64,000 bases of DNA from Brachypodius melanocephalos. Lineage: Eukaryota; Chordata; Aves; Passeriformes; Pycnonotidae. Positions 33,654 through 45,541 of this stretch are shown here, piece after piece. The translations under genes and the position numbers were made by a program. A model generated the notes under the pieces. It ran no database searches and was not told the DNA's origin. It was given only the letters and a program-made list of their open reading frames with translations. Within the stretch, counting starts at the first letter, position 1; each line of letters begins with the position of its first letter. The stretch is from NCBI GenBank assembly GCA_013398615.1, contig VZSR01000479.1:4646152-4710151 (forward strand), read 5' to 3'.

Positions 33654-36600
33654 TGAGATACTGTCTGTGATGGTCACCCAGCACTGCTGCTTTTGTCAAC
33701 CACTGCACATCAGCAAAACACACAACTGCACCATGGCGAAACCTGCTTCCCACATGCTGCACAAGAAGCAGCCTTTGACAGAGTCCCAGCCAGGAGCCTG
33801 CTGGTGCTCACACCGTGGCCTCCCAGTGCTGTTTACCCCGTTACAAGCAAGCAGTTTGCACTAATGGCATGCATGGCCCTAAAGAGCCATTAAGTGTTAC
33901 AGAAGTATTTGAGCTAATTAGCAAAATCCACATCAGAAAGTGCAAGTTCCTGGTATCCTTCCTGTTTCATTATGAATGCAAGATCAAGAGTTTAAAGTCC
34001 AGCCTTTAAAGGGTGACCAACACCTAAACATCTTGGCAGTCTGGCCACAGGCTGTTTGTGTGGGGCTGTGCAGTTCCAGGATCAGAGTCAGGATCCTTTC
34101 AGAAAGACATTCGCTGCAAATTCTGGGTTTGTTCTTGCAGACACAAACCTCCTGTGACCCCAGCAGCAGCCCCATTTGCTGATACACAGAGAGGTGACAT
34201 TAGCAGATGGCAGAGCAGGGTCACAGAGTCTAAGAAAATGAGATTTGATCTTCTGAGCACACCTGAGAAGTCCAACCCATTTCCACTGCTCGAATAGCAT
34301 GACTCAAAACTCATCCAGGGACTGAGGAGGGATTTAGAACAAGAAGGGCATGATTTTTTTAGGTATTTCTCCCAAGCTACTTCCACAAGATTGAAACACA
34401 CGATACCACAAAAGCCATGAAGAGCCTTTACGTGTGATGGGAGAATGATTCCCATGAGAAGATCGTAGGTGTGGATACTGCCCAGCCCAGACACGTCTTC
34501 TAGGTCAAGCAGTGGGTGTCACTGCCTGTCCAGTAAAGGCATCCCATATTCATACCAGCCTTCAACTGTGCATGGCCATTCTGCCTATCCCATCACCTGG
34601 GCACCTATGGAGAAAAGGTGAAGTTTTATCACCAGCACAGAGTGACACTTTTAGACCCTCCTCTCATACACAGGAGTGGCAGAGGGGAATTTGTGCAGCT
34701 GTTTCTGCAGACAGAAACAGGAGGTTGGATTTAACCAAGCAAGCACTTTGCTATGCCAAGGACATTTTCAGGTGAAATTTAACATATTAGTTTGAGCTCA
34801 AAGCACAATGCAAGCAATGTAGGTTTGGTGATGAACTCCTTCAGGTTACTCAGTATTAAGAGTCTTGGACAGAAGAGCAAACCTACAAACTCTTTCTTAA
34901 ATAAAAATGTAAAGTGTAATTTTATTTTGATGTTTCAATAGCCTTTTTTCAAGAGACATTATGCACTTGGAAATACAAACTCTTCAGAATTCTTTTTATA
35001 CTTCACAATTTCCTGTTTCATGAGAGAATTTTGGTTCTGTTACGCAGCAAAACAGATAAAATTCCTTGTATCTTGTGTATTCCTTGTGCATCTTGATCAC
35101 CTTGCCAGAGCATAGGAGTTTCCATGGCTGTTAGCATAAAATCAGCAGCCCTTGGGAAGTTCTTCCTGAGATTCTGCCATGGTGGTGATTACACATTCCA
35201 TGGCCACACAGCCAGTTTGATCGTCACCCATGTGCCCATTAAAGCTTGTAAGTATGGCTGAACACTGGATAAAGCAGAGGAGTGGGATTGCTATCATTTT
35301 AAGTAGTTTTGCTTATAAAAGATTATTTCACAGGTAGCCTTAAAACTGGAATTTAGGTAGTTCTCAGTAAGACCTCTATAAATCCCCTGATTACTTGCTC
35401 TTTGCTGACTTTCTCACTGCCAATAATTATTGTGGTTTTACCCGTCTCCCAGCAGAACCTTTCTTGCTTTCCTAATTAAAATTCCATTGTGGGCATCATC
35501 TAAGAACTCACAATCCAACAGACTCAGGCCATTGCACAAAACAGATCCAACTCATCCCTAAGCAAGCCCATTGCAATGAAGTCAACAGCTACACCCAAAA
35601 CCAAAGCCTGTGAATAGCTCCTGGGCTCCTCCAGCCTGCCTTTCTCCCACTGGGATTGCTCCCTACCAAAACTCCCCGGGATTTATAGCAATGTAGTTTT
35701 TAACAAACTATCCTGGGCTTTAAAGATCTTGTTTTAAGGGCACATCCTGGTGTTTCATCTGCATTTTGCTTCTCCTCACCCTTAACTGGCACTCCACACG
35801 CTGCACTAATAAATGGTGGCATCCCCAGTGCTGGGTCCCACCAGTATCACAAGCCATGACCACCTTAAGGATCTCTTGGCCAAGTTTGCCATATTTTGCT
35901 GGTTTAACCTTTCTTCCCCAACACTCCAAATATTTCTGCCCTTCTCATAAGGCTTAATTACTAAGGAAAAGCTCCAAACCCCAATGATGCCCAAACCTGA
36001 GCACAGCCACCGATGAGGAATATGTAACATCATGTGGTGGTGGGTAATACCATGAAAATGCCCATCTCAGTCTGGATAACTGAGATTCATTCCAAATTCA
36101 TGCCTAACATGGAAACTAACACACCACCCTAATGCCAATTATTAGCTTCAAAGGCAGCAGCACAGACTAATGCTGTAGACAGATAATATCAGACATCCCT
36201 ATATTAAACAAACTCAAATGATTTAATTGCATTTCAGATTCACCTGGAAAACTCTGTCTCTCCCATATTATTGTGCTGGTCCCCCTTGGGAATGGGATCA
36301 GTTGTGTTCACCCACCCTTGTTCCATCCCAGATGTCATTGCTGTCCATTTGCAAATGTGGGCTGGTGGCACCACACCTCGACCAACAGTCAAGGCTGTCA
36401 ATGCAACATATTCTAAAAGGAGTTCCTGACTGTATTAAGGTGAAAATCTCTTGGGGAAAAGGTGATCATTAATTTCAGAGATTTAAAACCCCGAATCAAT
36501 CTCTCACCCAAGGTACAGTGGGTTCTCATCTGATTTTGTATTAATAAAATGAGCATCAAAGAAGTTTAAAGTGATTTGGGCAGTAAAGCTGCAAGGTATC

Positions 36601-39146
36601 TTCTGTTTCACTCCAATTTTAACAAGGGAATTTTTAAAAATTTTTTTTAGGAGCATTTCAGTAGCTCTCAGAGAATTTTAGCTAGCTTGTTACATGGAAT
36701 AACTGATTGCAACACATGCTGGGTACCTTGTGGATGACAAGCAGTCTGTCCTGACTAATTTGTGTAGGTTCTGTTGGAGAAACCACTCAGGTCAGTGGGA
36801 ATTGTCCAAACAAACTGAAACCAGCTGTTTGTGCAAGCTTTTATTTGGGCCTGGCTCTTTTCAAGATTTAACTCATGTTTGCTCTACTTCCTGTCAGAGG
36901 ACCAGATCTTCTCAACTACTTGTGTTTCTGGATCTTTCTGTTCTGTGAACAAAATATCCAGGGAACCCACTCCATGATGAGCTGCACAGGATGGTGATGA
37001 ACCATGCTGGAGTCCTACATGAAGTCCTGCTCCAGATGGATTATGTGGAAATGCAATGAAGGAGTATAGTGCAGTTAAAAGAGAATATCTGCATAATGCA
37101 TATTTACTTTTCATTGCCAAGAATAAATTCCATGAATATTTTTAGGTGCCTTTTCCAAGGTTTCTGGCTTATGTTCTTTACAAAGTGACTTTCAACACAA
37201 TCTTGTGCATCTGTTTACACTCATTAAAGAGTTTGTTTCCTCATATGATAAAAACAAATCTGGCAGCTGAAATATCTGGCAGAGCAATAGCAGTGCCAAG
37301 ACATCATCAAGGCTTTTGCAGTTTGAGGCTGGATCTAGACCTCACAAAATATTCTACAATCTTTTCTCCTCTTTCTCAGCTAAAATTTCATTGCAACAGC
37401 TACAGTAGTGCCTTCAGCATCCAAAATCTGAGAAGAGAGTGCAAATTCATGGGCAGCTCCAACAGGATGTAGGCAGAGGGGTAATACATCCATAAACTCA
37501 TGCATCAGCTATTCAGCTCCCCCATGCCAAAGCACTGGTTGTAGGAAACTCTCATGCTATGGGGATGAAAGCAATGCAGACCTATAAAAACATTAGAAGG
37601 TTATATATAAAGTGATGCAAAACCATGGAGTTTTGTTTACATTCTCTCCTGATGCATCCTGTAGAATTCTGTATGAGCCTTGTGCATGCAATGGTTATAA
37701 AGCCAGCAGAATCTTTATAGTCATATTAACTTTCTACAATTCCCTCCTGTACTTGGATGTCAGAGGGACTCTCAGGGGTTGCAGCGTATATTAGGAGTGG
37801 CTAAAATCTCTGGATGCCTCTTTTCACCTTGTATAAATCTTTAGCTCTAAGGGCTAACTTGGAGTGAAACTCACCATTGGACAGGCAACACAAGGGCTGC
37901 ATTTCAATTAAATGCCCCTTAAACTGTGAAAAGGGTATTACTTGTGACTTTGGAAAAACAGCAAATTTCGCTCTGACAGAAGTAAAACCATGCTAAGGCA
38001 TGTGCAATGTATCACCTAGACCAGCCCCTGGAACAACTGGGGAATGTTTCCTGTCTTCTCCCAAACTGTGAATTGATATTTCCATTGCTAATGTAATGCT
38101 TTTCCATCAGTTACACAACCACTCATGTTGGTTTTGTCCATATATTTTACCTGGAGTTTTTAGAGGACCCTCAAGGAACTACTCAGCCTTATCCCTCGGA
38201 ATCATTCCAGAAGGGATGTGTAAGAGGAATATTTTCGTTATGGCGAGTTTGCTCCTTTAATATCCCATGAAATGGAAGCCTAAATGGATAAAGCCACCAC
38301 TGGGAATAGTCAGCAAGGGAGCAAATTGTAGCTTCTGATTTCAAGATCAAAGCAAAATGCACATTTCCCTGCTGAAAAAGCTGAACTTTATGCCAGACAC
38401 TGAAACCTAGAAATACCTGCTCCTAAAGAGGGAGCAGAAGCATATTGTGCAACACATATATCCAGTGGGAAACAACATGAATTTACAGTCCAGGGACACC
38501 CACAAATTGCTCAGAAATAAATCATTCAGAGAATTGATTCAGGGGCCAGTATGGAAGAAGGAACACCATGCAAATAACTGCAAGGACCTTAGCTAGGCAC
38601 AGGCAGGAGCCTTCTCCTGGAGATGGAGAGGAGAGCACACCGTGGACCTGCCAGCCAGGGCATGCATTTCCTGGCCACGGCACCTCACCACAGGACATGC
38701 TGGACCATGCTGGACCACACAGGGCTGTGGCACAGCCTGCTCCTTCCTTGGAGCAGGAGCAAGGAGAGGAGGCAGCTGCCCATTTTCAGGCAGGTTTCAG
38801 TGTGAGCACAGACATGCCCAAGCCCTGCCTCAGCACAGGTCAAGCACTGCAGGTCTGTGCCCAGCCTTGCAGCCACCTGGGTTGTGATCCTGCTGCTGTC
38901 TAATCAGCACTATCTCTCCTCCCTCCTCCTTTTTAATTTCCCAGTGAATTGCTGGGAAGTCTTTAAAATACATCAACTCCATGCAGGTTATTTTTAAGCA
39001 AGCAATTGGCAAAAAAGCTGGACTGCAGTTTAACTGGTGAGCCAGGATTTGGTCAGTAATAAATTCTATCTCCAAATGTTGGGAGATTATGGGGTTTTTT
39101 CTCCTTCACTTCACAAGTACTGTGGCAAGGAAGTTTTCTAAAATCA

Positions 39147-39490
39147 CAGAATAGTTTGTTTCAGAAGATGCTTTAAAAGATTACTTTGTTCAGCCCTCTA
39201 CCATAGGCAGGGACACCTTCCAGGTTGCTCCAAAGCCCATCCAGCCTCACCTTGTGGATCCACAACTTCCCTGGACAACCTATGCAAGGGTCTCACCACT
39301 CTCAAGAGGAAGAATTTCTTCCCAATCTTACTCTGCCCTCTGTCAGTTTGAGGCCATTCCAGTTTGTCCTGTCACTCCATGCCCTTGTCCAAAGTCCCTC
39401 TCCCACTCTCTTGGAGCCCCTTTAGGCAGGGTACCCAACCAACCCAGGGTGCTGTTGGCTTCCCAGGCTGAAAAGGCTCATTCCCAGGTC
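39147..39490 (-). mobile_element. CR1 3' fragment, diverged
   Basis: The plus strand carries 'cacagaatagtttgtttcag', 'agggacaccttccaggttgc', 'ctccaaagcccatccagcct', 'aagaatttcttcccaatctt' and 'gtcagtttgaggccattcca', then 'gtttgtcctgtcactccatg'. This is the complement of CR1 3' blocks in order, in an older, more diverged subfamily. Confidence 0.88.
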
Positions 39491-42400
39491 ATGTCCAGCA
39501 TTTCATCCTCCTGAATATGACAAGAAAAAAAGTTTTGTCTGATTTTCCTGATTTTTCAGTATTCAGAGATCAATGGGGAGAATGAACTGTGGTTTTCCTC
39601 CTTGGGTTTTGGGGGTTTTTTCTTGTTTTGGGTGTTTTTTTCTCAGTCCTGACTGATCTACAGAGCACCACTACACACACCTTTTTCCAAACTTGAAATC
39701 CTATTCTGCCAGTTCCAGAAACCAGCCCCTTATAACACCCAGCTGAAATCATGTCACAGCAAAATGCATCTCTTAACACATCTTTTGACAGAAAGGTTTG
39801 TTATGTGGACTCCAAAGCACTCGAAAACACTTTGCCTTCACAGATCTCAGCAGGAGTCACCTTATTTTTGTTTTCACATCATAAAATCCTGCCAATTATT
39901 TTTAAACAGAAAATGAGCCCAATTAAGAGAATGAGAAAGAAGGAACCTAAAGACTGACACATACGAGTTTGACCCACACTGTCAGAACTTGCATTTAATG
40001 GTTGAGGTCCATTACCCATTTGTGCAAGTCCTGACCGAGCCCTTTGTGCTCCAGCTCTCCCAGAGATGTACCCTGGCTCTGTGGTAAGAACAGCTCAGCT
40101 GAAACTGAGCCAAAGCCCCAAACTTCCTTTCACAAAAGATGCAAAAACAGATTCTACAGAACACCTGTGTAAAACATTATACCCCTTTTGCTTTGCTTTT
40201 CTCATGGGGCGTGAAGGCAAAATTTAAGTCTTTGTTTCTCTGTAGATGAACTCAAAATGCACCAGTTGGAAGACTCTCAAACTCAGAAGCAAGTATCAGA
40301 GCAGGCATCCCATTGCTCTTTTGGACAAAGTCAGCAGAAGGAGTTAGTGGATCCTTCCCTGTGCCCTAGACATGGTTTGTTACACTGAGCATAAAGGGTG
40401 GCTGCAGAGAGAGATCAAAGCCCAAACATTATACTGAGACATTAGCTGAAGGTTTATCATACCTGTCATGGGATACAAAACCATGTTCCTGTGGTCAGTG
40501 GAGACCTCATGACCTCTCACAAGAGCTGACCACAGAATCCTGGCCAAATGCCAAAAGCTAATTACATTTTGGCTTCAAGCACCCACTGCTGTGTGAACCA
40601 ACCGAGGGAATCTCTGGTGCTGGGTCTGGAGAGCTCTGCCCAACCTCACTGCACTTGGCTTTCAGTGAGGAATGGTGCAAGGGGCAGGGATCAGCATTTA
40701 TTAGATGATTATCAGCAGTTTAGGTATTTAGGGCAATCTGAAGGCAGACTTGGGCCTTCCAGGAACAAAGCTGCAATGGAGGATGAACACGCCTCGATTG
40801 CTGGGTGAGCATGAGCTCCCCTTCTGCACAACACCCACAGCACTCAGGATCACTCCTGTAGATGAACTGGCCTCCATTTGCTGCCTTTTAATCAGGACCG
40901 GGCTCACCAAATATTTTGATTGGCAATACCCCAGAAGTAGGTTTCCTGAATACAATCACTTTCTTTTTTTAAAGTGTGTCAATAAAGGGAAAATGAACAG
41001 CAAGCTGTTCCCTTGAAGCTGAGATTTCGAGGTGAATAAATATGAATGTGCTATCAATGCTGTTAAGACACATTCCTCCCAAATACCATGGCAACATAAT
41101 TTTTAAAAAGGCCATTTTCAAGGTCCCCACACCTTCCCCAAGCACAGATCTCATCTCCTCCCCACACAGATTCACAGTGCCTTTCCCAGGGCAGGACAGG
41201 AGACAGGAGGTGCCCCAGGGAAGCTTTGCCATGGACTTCCATCAGGTTGTAGTTCCATCTAACGTGCTGCAAAACCTCAGAATTAACAGCACAATATAAA
41301 GTTAGCTAACACCAAAACTCTTCCTGTATTTGTACACATTCCACTGCAGCTGAAGAGAAATTCATGTATATTCTGGAAAGAAGAACTGGCATTTACTGCT
41401 TTGGGCCATTCTTAGAATAAACTTCCAACAACACAATCCAGCCCTGGCTCCAGGAAGACATCAGTAACACTATGAAAGAGCTGGCCTTGTAAGTCATATA
41501 TACAATATAGCCATAAATTCATCATAGCTCAGCTCTTACACCTTAATTCAATTTTTGACCAGAACTCACACAATTTTTACAGCAGTTTGTATCATATGAC
41601 TGTAGAAGGAGCAGTAGGTATCTACAAAGAAGCTATATGCTGTTTCTCTGTGCTTCATTAGCTCCAAGCTCCAGCCAAGAGCAAAACAACAAAAAGACCC
41701 AACAGTTAGCTTAATTGGTTGAAAAGCAGTCATTTTCATTTTCTGTTCTTTGTGAGGGTTATGCTCCTGTGTTTTCAGTTGTGGTTACCTTCATTTTTCT
41801 TAGACCAGCTCCTCATTTGCTCTCTCCCCTGCTCACAGAGAGCTTGTGAACCAGAGAGGCAGAGGGATAGGGATTTAAATTAAAAGATAGGAAACTGAAA
41901 AACCACATGAAGTTTTGTTCAGTGCTATGGATGAGACATGAGTAGTGGCATTATTTGAGGTTGCAGGGCTGTTCTGAGCCAAACCAGGGCAGCACACAGG
42001 CCCCTTGATGGCATTTCATGAGGGAATGAGACTCACCAGGGTTATCCACTCACATCAGCTTTGCTTGCATAAAGCCAAGACCTTTCAGTCCTGCAGCTGC
42101 ACTGGTGTTGGTGGTAGGAAAAGTTACAGAGTGAATCCCAAGTGCCTTTCCATTTTCTGAAGGTGTCTCCTACAATGAGCTGCACACACAAAGATGCACA
42201 CCCAAGGCTGCTGCAGAGCAGGGGGTGCTGCAAGGGCTCTGCTGAGGCTGCCACATAATCCAGACTACACCAAAGAGTCCATTTTTGCCTTTTTCCTCAT
42301 TATTTTTATGACTCCTTCCTCTCTTAAGCAAGAGAGAGCCTTGCAAGCAGCTCTGCTCCCGAGGGCTTTGCATGGTGTCTGTGGGAAAGGCAGAGACAGA

Positions 42401-45010
42401 TGGATCCACCAGCTCAGGCTTTGCTTTCACAATGGAACTTATGGATGGACTCTGTGATGATGCACACAGTGTGGCCCACCAGTGACTCACAACCAAGGAA
42501 AACTCAAACCAAAGCTGCACATGGGGGGAAAAGGATGCCTTAAAGTTACATTATTCTGTATAGTGAGTCGATCTATAGCGCTGAAAATCATTTCCAAGAA
42601 ACCCACAATGCCAGGCAGGGTGCCACAACCCTCCTTCTGCTTATTGTGCCTTCTCAGCCTCAGAAATGGGAAATTTCTGCTTTGATTAATGGGTCCATGC
42701 CTTGTTTTTCTGCATGGAAACAGCCCCTCTAAAATCGAGGCATCATCACACAACAAGTGGTGTCACCCTCCAGCTCCTGCATGGAGCAGTTCTGAACAGA
42801 TCAGCCCCTTGCTGGGACATCACAGAACCCACTGAGGGCTTCAGGGACAGAGCAAGGGAGGGAAATCCAGGATAAACACTCAATATTGTTCATATCATTT
42901 TTTTTTTAGCATTAGACAGAAAAGCAAGAGCTCAGCTTTGATCCTGACATGGAAATGTTTCACACGTGGGGGGACGGCACAGAGACCTGAGCAGTGAGCA
43001 GGGCGTGTCTTCACTCTATATCTCCTTTGCAAACTGAATCAAAACACTAAATAACACAATCAGGGCTCTATGATTAATATATACACATACACACACCCCT
43101 GATGTGTTATTGTCAGTGATTATATTTTATCCAGCCACAACTCACAACATTCCACTTTGCAATACCCTGAGTGTTCAAGAGCACAGAAGTCTCCCACCAA
43201 AGGGTCTCTTTTCCTCCTGCACTCAAACATCTTCAAACACAATCCTCCAGTTAAAAGCTCTCAGGTGGGGTGGCAGCTTTATCCGGCAGATTTTCCCTCT
43301 GCTCCTGCTTGGGAGCAGCTCAGTCTGGTTCAGCCAGCTTTTAACTCGCCAGTTGGCAAAACCGTGGGGATAAGAGGAGGAATTAATGACCACGGGGCAA
43401 AACCTGCCGGAGGAGATTGCAAAGCTGCCCCCCAAAGCAAGAGGGAGATGCCACTAGGTGGTGACAGTGCCCGCAGAAACCAAACCACCCGGGAGAGATC
43501 CCCATCTCCAGTGCCAGGGCACTGGGAACACGGGTCGGAAATAAATGGTTAGCGCTGCTTGTTTGTAAGGAATGAGAACTAATGGAGTTGGTGTCGTGGG
43601 CAAGAGCCCCACCACTGGTAAATGGAAAAGTGAATGAATTCACCTGCTTGGCGTGAGTGTGAAACGAGCTGTTCCTGCATCACCAATGGAAGTAGATAAA
43701 CTCTGTTTACCTTCATGTCCCCATGCCCTCTCCCTTGCACCTCCAGTGCTCTCAGGCTGGGATCAGGTATAATCTGGGCTGTGGGATCCCCCTGAAATTC
43801 CCAAATGGAGCTGATCCTCTTCCATGGAGTGACTTCAGTTGCTCTGCCCCTCGTGCCAGCACAGGAGGAGCCAAGCTCTGGGTTTACAGCACATTCAAAG
43901 TACCACCTCAGCAGCTTTATGGCAGTCCACTAAATAATCTTGAATTCAGTAAAAACAGGTGGTTACAGATAATCCAAAAAAATCCATAAGCTCTGATGAG
44001 CAGGAATTGGGTTGCACCTGGCTACCTTAATTTGTTTCCTGTGCAAATACTTGTGTAAGGGAGGTTTTAGCCTGAAAAAGGGTTCTCTGCCACTTTCCCG
44101 GAATCAGAGGTGTATGAGAATGAACAGGTTCATGAACAACTTACCTATTTCATCTAAAAGTGTGACACATCATCAGATACTGGATTTGTCTTTCATTTTT
44201 TATTAATCACCTAAAGGATGCATTCAAGAAAATGTAAATTTTTCAATAAACGGCAGCAGAGGAGAAACCTTTTCCTGGCCTTTAATTATCTTTGTCATCT
44301 CAAAGTGAAATCAAGAGCTCACTTACATCTGGTTGTCTTGTTACTGTAACACTCTCGTCTAAAACAAGAGAAGGAGACCAACTTGAAAAAACCCTACAAT
44401 ACCCAGATTCTTAAAAAATCCATGTGCACATTGTGACCTGCTCTTTATTAGATTGTGCTCCCTCTTGACTTGCTTCAGAGCAGCATTTAGCAAAGCTAAA
44501 GTGATCCCATCATTACCACAGAGCAGACAACAAATCCACTAGGTTTTCTTCTGTTAAATGTATCCATGGCATGATGAGAAGGGAATGTCAGGGAAGGACA
44601 GGGAACTTAGAGAAACAGTGATAATATTTACAAAAGTGCAGGGAAAATAATGTTCTTTCAGAGATGGAAAGATAAAAAAACCTGTGGATAGTTCTGAAAA
44701 AGAGGAGGGTTACTGATATTTCATTAATATCTGACTTGGGGCTTTGTTTAGCTCCTTCTTAATCCAGCAAAAATGTTCTCTCTCCCGAAGTGCAGCCCCA
44801 TCAGTCAGACCATGTGAGCACTGCAGGCCAGGGCTCTGCATTCAGGGAGACAAGAGGGAATGTAGATGAGCTGTGCTGAGCCTCAGATCAGTGCAAATCA
44901 GAGCAAATCCCATCACTCAGACCACTACTGTAAACCTCACTCCTGTTCCCATGGCAGAATGGGATGCAAAGGAAGCATGGCAAGTGTTCCTGCAGTGATG
45001 GAACATTCTT
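39491..45010. other. intergenic, includes a CpG-retaining block
   Basis: No gene recognised. The segment 42960-43690 keeps about 16 CpG in 730 bases, while its surroundings have few. It includes a CACGTG E-box at 42963-42968 and a GATAAG word near 43368. The remainder is unique AT-rich DNA. Confidence 0.55.
42960..43690. promoter_or_regulatory. CpG-retaining block, candidate regulatory element
   Basis: About 16 CpG by eye, including the clusters 'acacgggtcgg' and 'gaccacggggc'. The G+C is moderate, so it is not a classical island. Function is inferred from CpG retention only. Confidence 0.3.
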
Positions 45011-45481
45011 AGAATCACAGAATTATTTAGGTTGGACAGCCTTTCTGAGATCATCAAATCCAACCATTGACCCAACACTGCCAAGCCCATCACTAAACCA
45101 TGTCCCTAAATGCCACAAGTACATGTTTTATAATCCCTCCACAAGTGGTGACTCCACCATTGCCCTGCACAGCTTCTGCCATGGCTTAGCCACCCTTTCA
45201 GTGAGGACATTTTCTTTAATATCCAATCTAAACCTCCCCCTTGAACCATTTGAGGCCATTTCCTCTTATCCTATTGCTTATTCCCTGGGAGAGAGATTGA
45301 CCCTGCCTGGCTCCAGCCTCCCATCAGGGAGCTGTAGAGAGTGAGGAGATCTCCCTTGGAGCCTCCCTCTTCTCCAGGCTGAGCTCCTTCTGCTTCCTCA
45401 GCTGCTCCTCACCAGGCTTGTGCTCCAGACCCTTCCCCAGCTCCATTGCCCTTCCCTGGGCATGCTCCAGCCCCTCATTGT
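45011..45481 (-). mobile_element. CR1 3' fragment, about 470 bp
   Basis: The best-preserved CR1 here. The plus strand runs 'agaatcacagaattatttag', 'gttggacagcctttctgaga', 'cactgccaagcccatcacta', 'aaccatgtccctaaatgcca', 'caccctttcagtgaggacat', 'ttgaggccatttcctcttat' and 'cttctccaggctgagctcct'. The copy is 5'-truncated at about 45481. Confidence 0.95.
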
Positions 45482-45490
45482 TGAATTTAG

Positions 45491-45541
45491 TGGTCTTAAA
45501 TGTGATCTTTTCCAACCGTAACAATTCCGATTCTACGAATG
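45491..45541 (+). mobile_element. short CR1 3' end in opposite orientation
   Basis: 'tgtgatcttttccaaccgta' then 'acaattccgattctacgaat' matches the sense CR1 terminus (gatcttt...ttccaaccc...attctatgattctatg). It lies head-to-head with the larger minus-strand copy. Confidence 0.7.

Larger units (their letters stand above)
30743..39146. other. intergenic, no gene seen
   Basis: A long unique stretch. It contains a TATA-like box with a hairpin (31932-31964), a (CAG)9 tract (33625-33651) and several short open frames. The 104-residue minus-strand frame at 31398-31712 has a Glu/Lys/Leu-rich, coiled-coil-like C-terminal half but matches nothing that I recognise. Confidence 0.55.

Noticed and set aside
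33493..33864. Poly-Gln open frame
   Set aside because: It is due only to the (CAG)9 microsatellite; nothing else in the frame looks coding.
39595..39640. T/G-rich stretch resembling an unusual telomeric repeat or G-quadruplex
   Set aside because: Only three short G-runs and irregular spacing; a low-complexity tract is sufficient.
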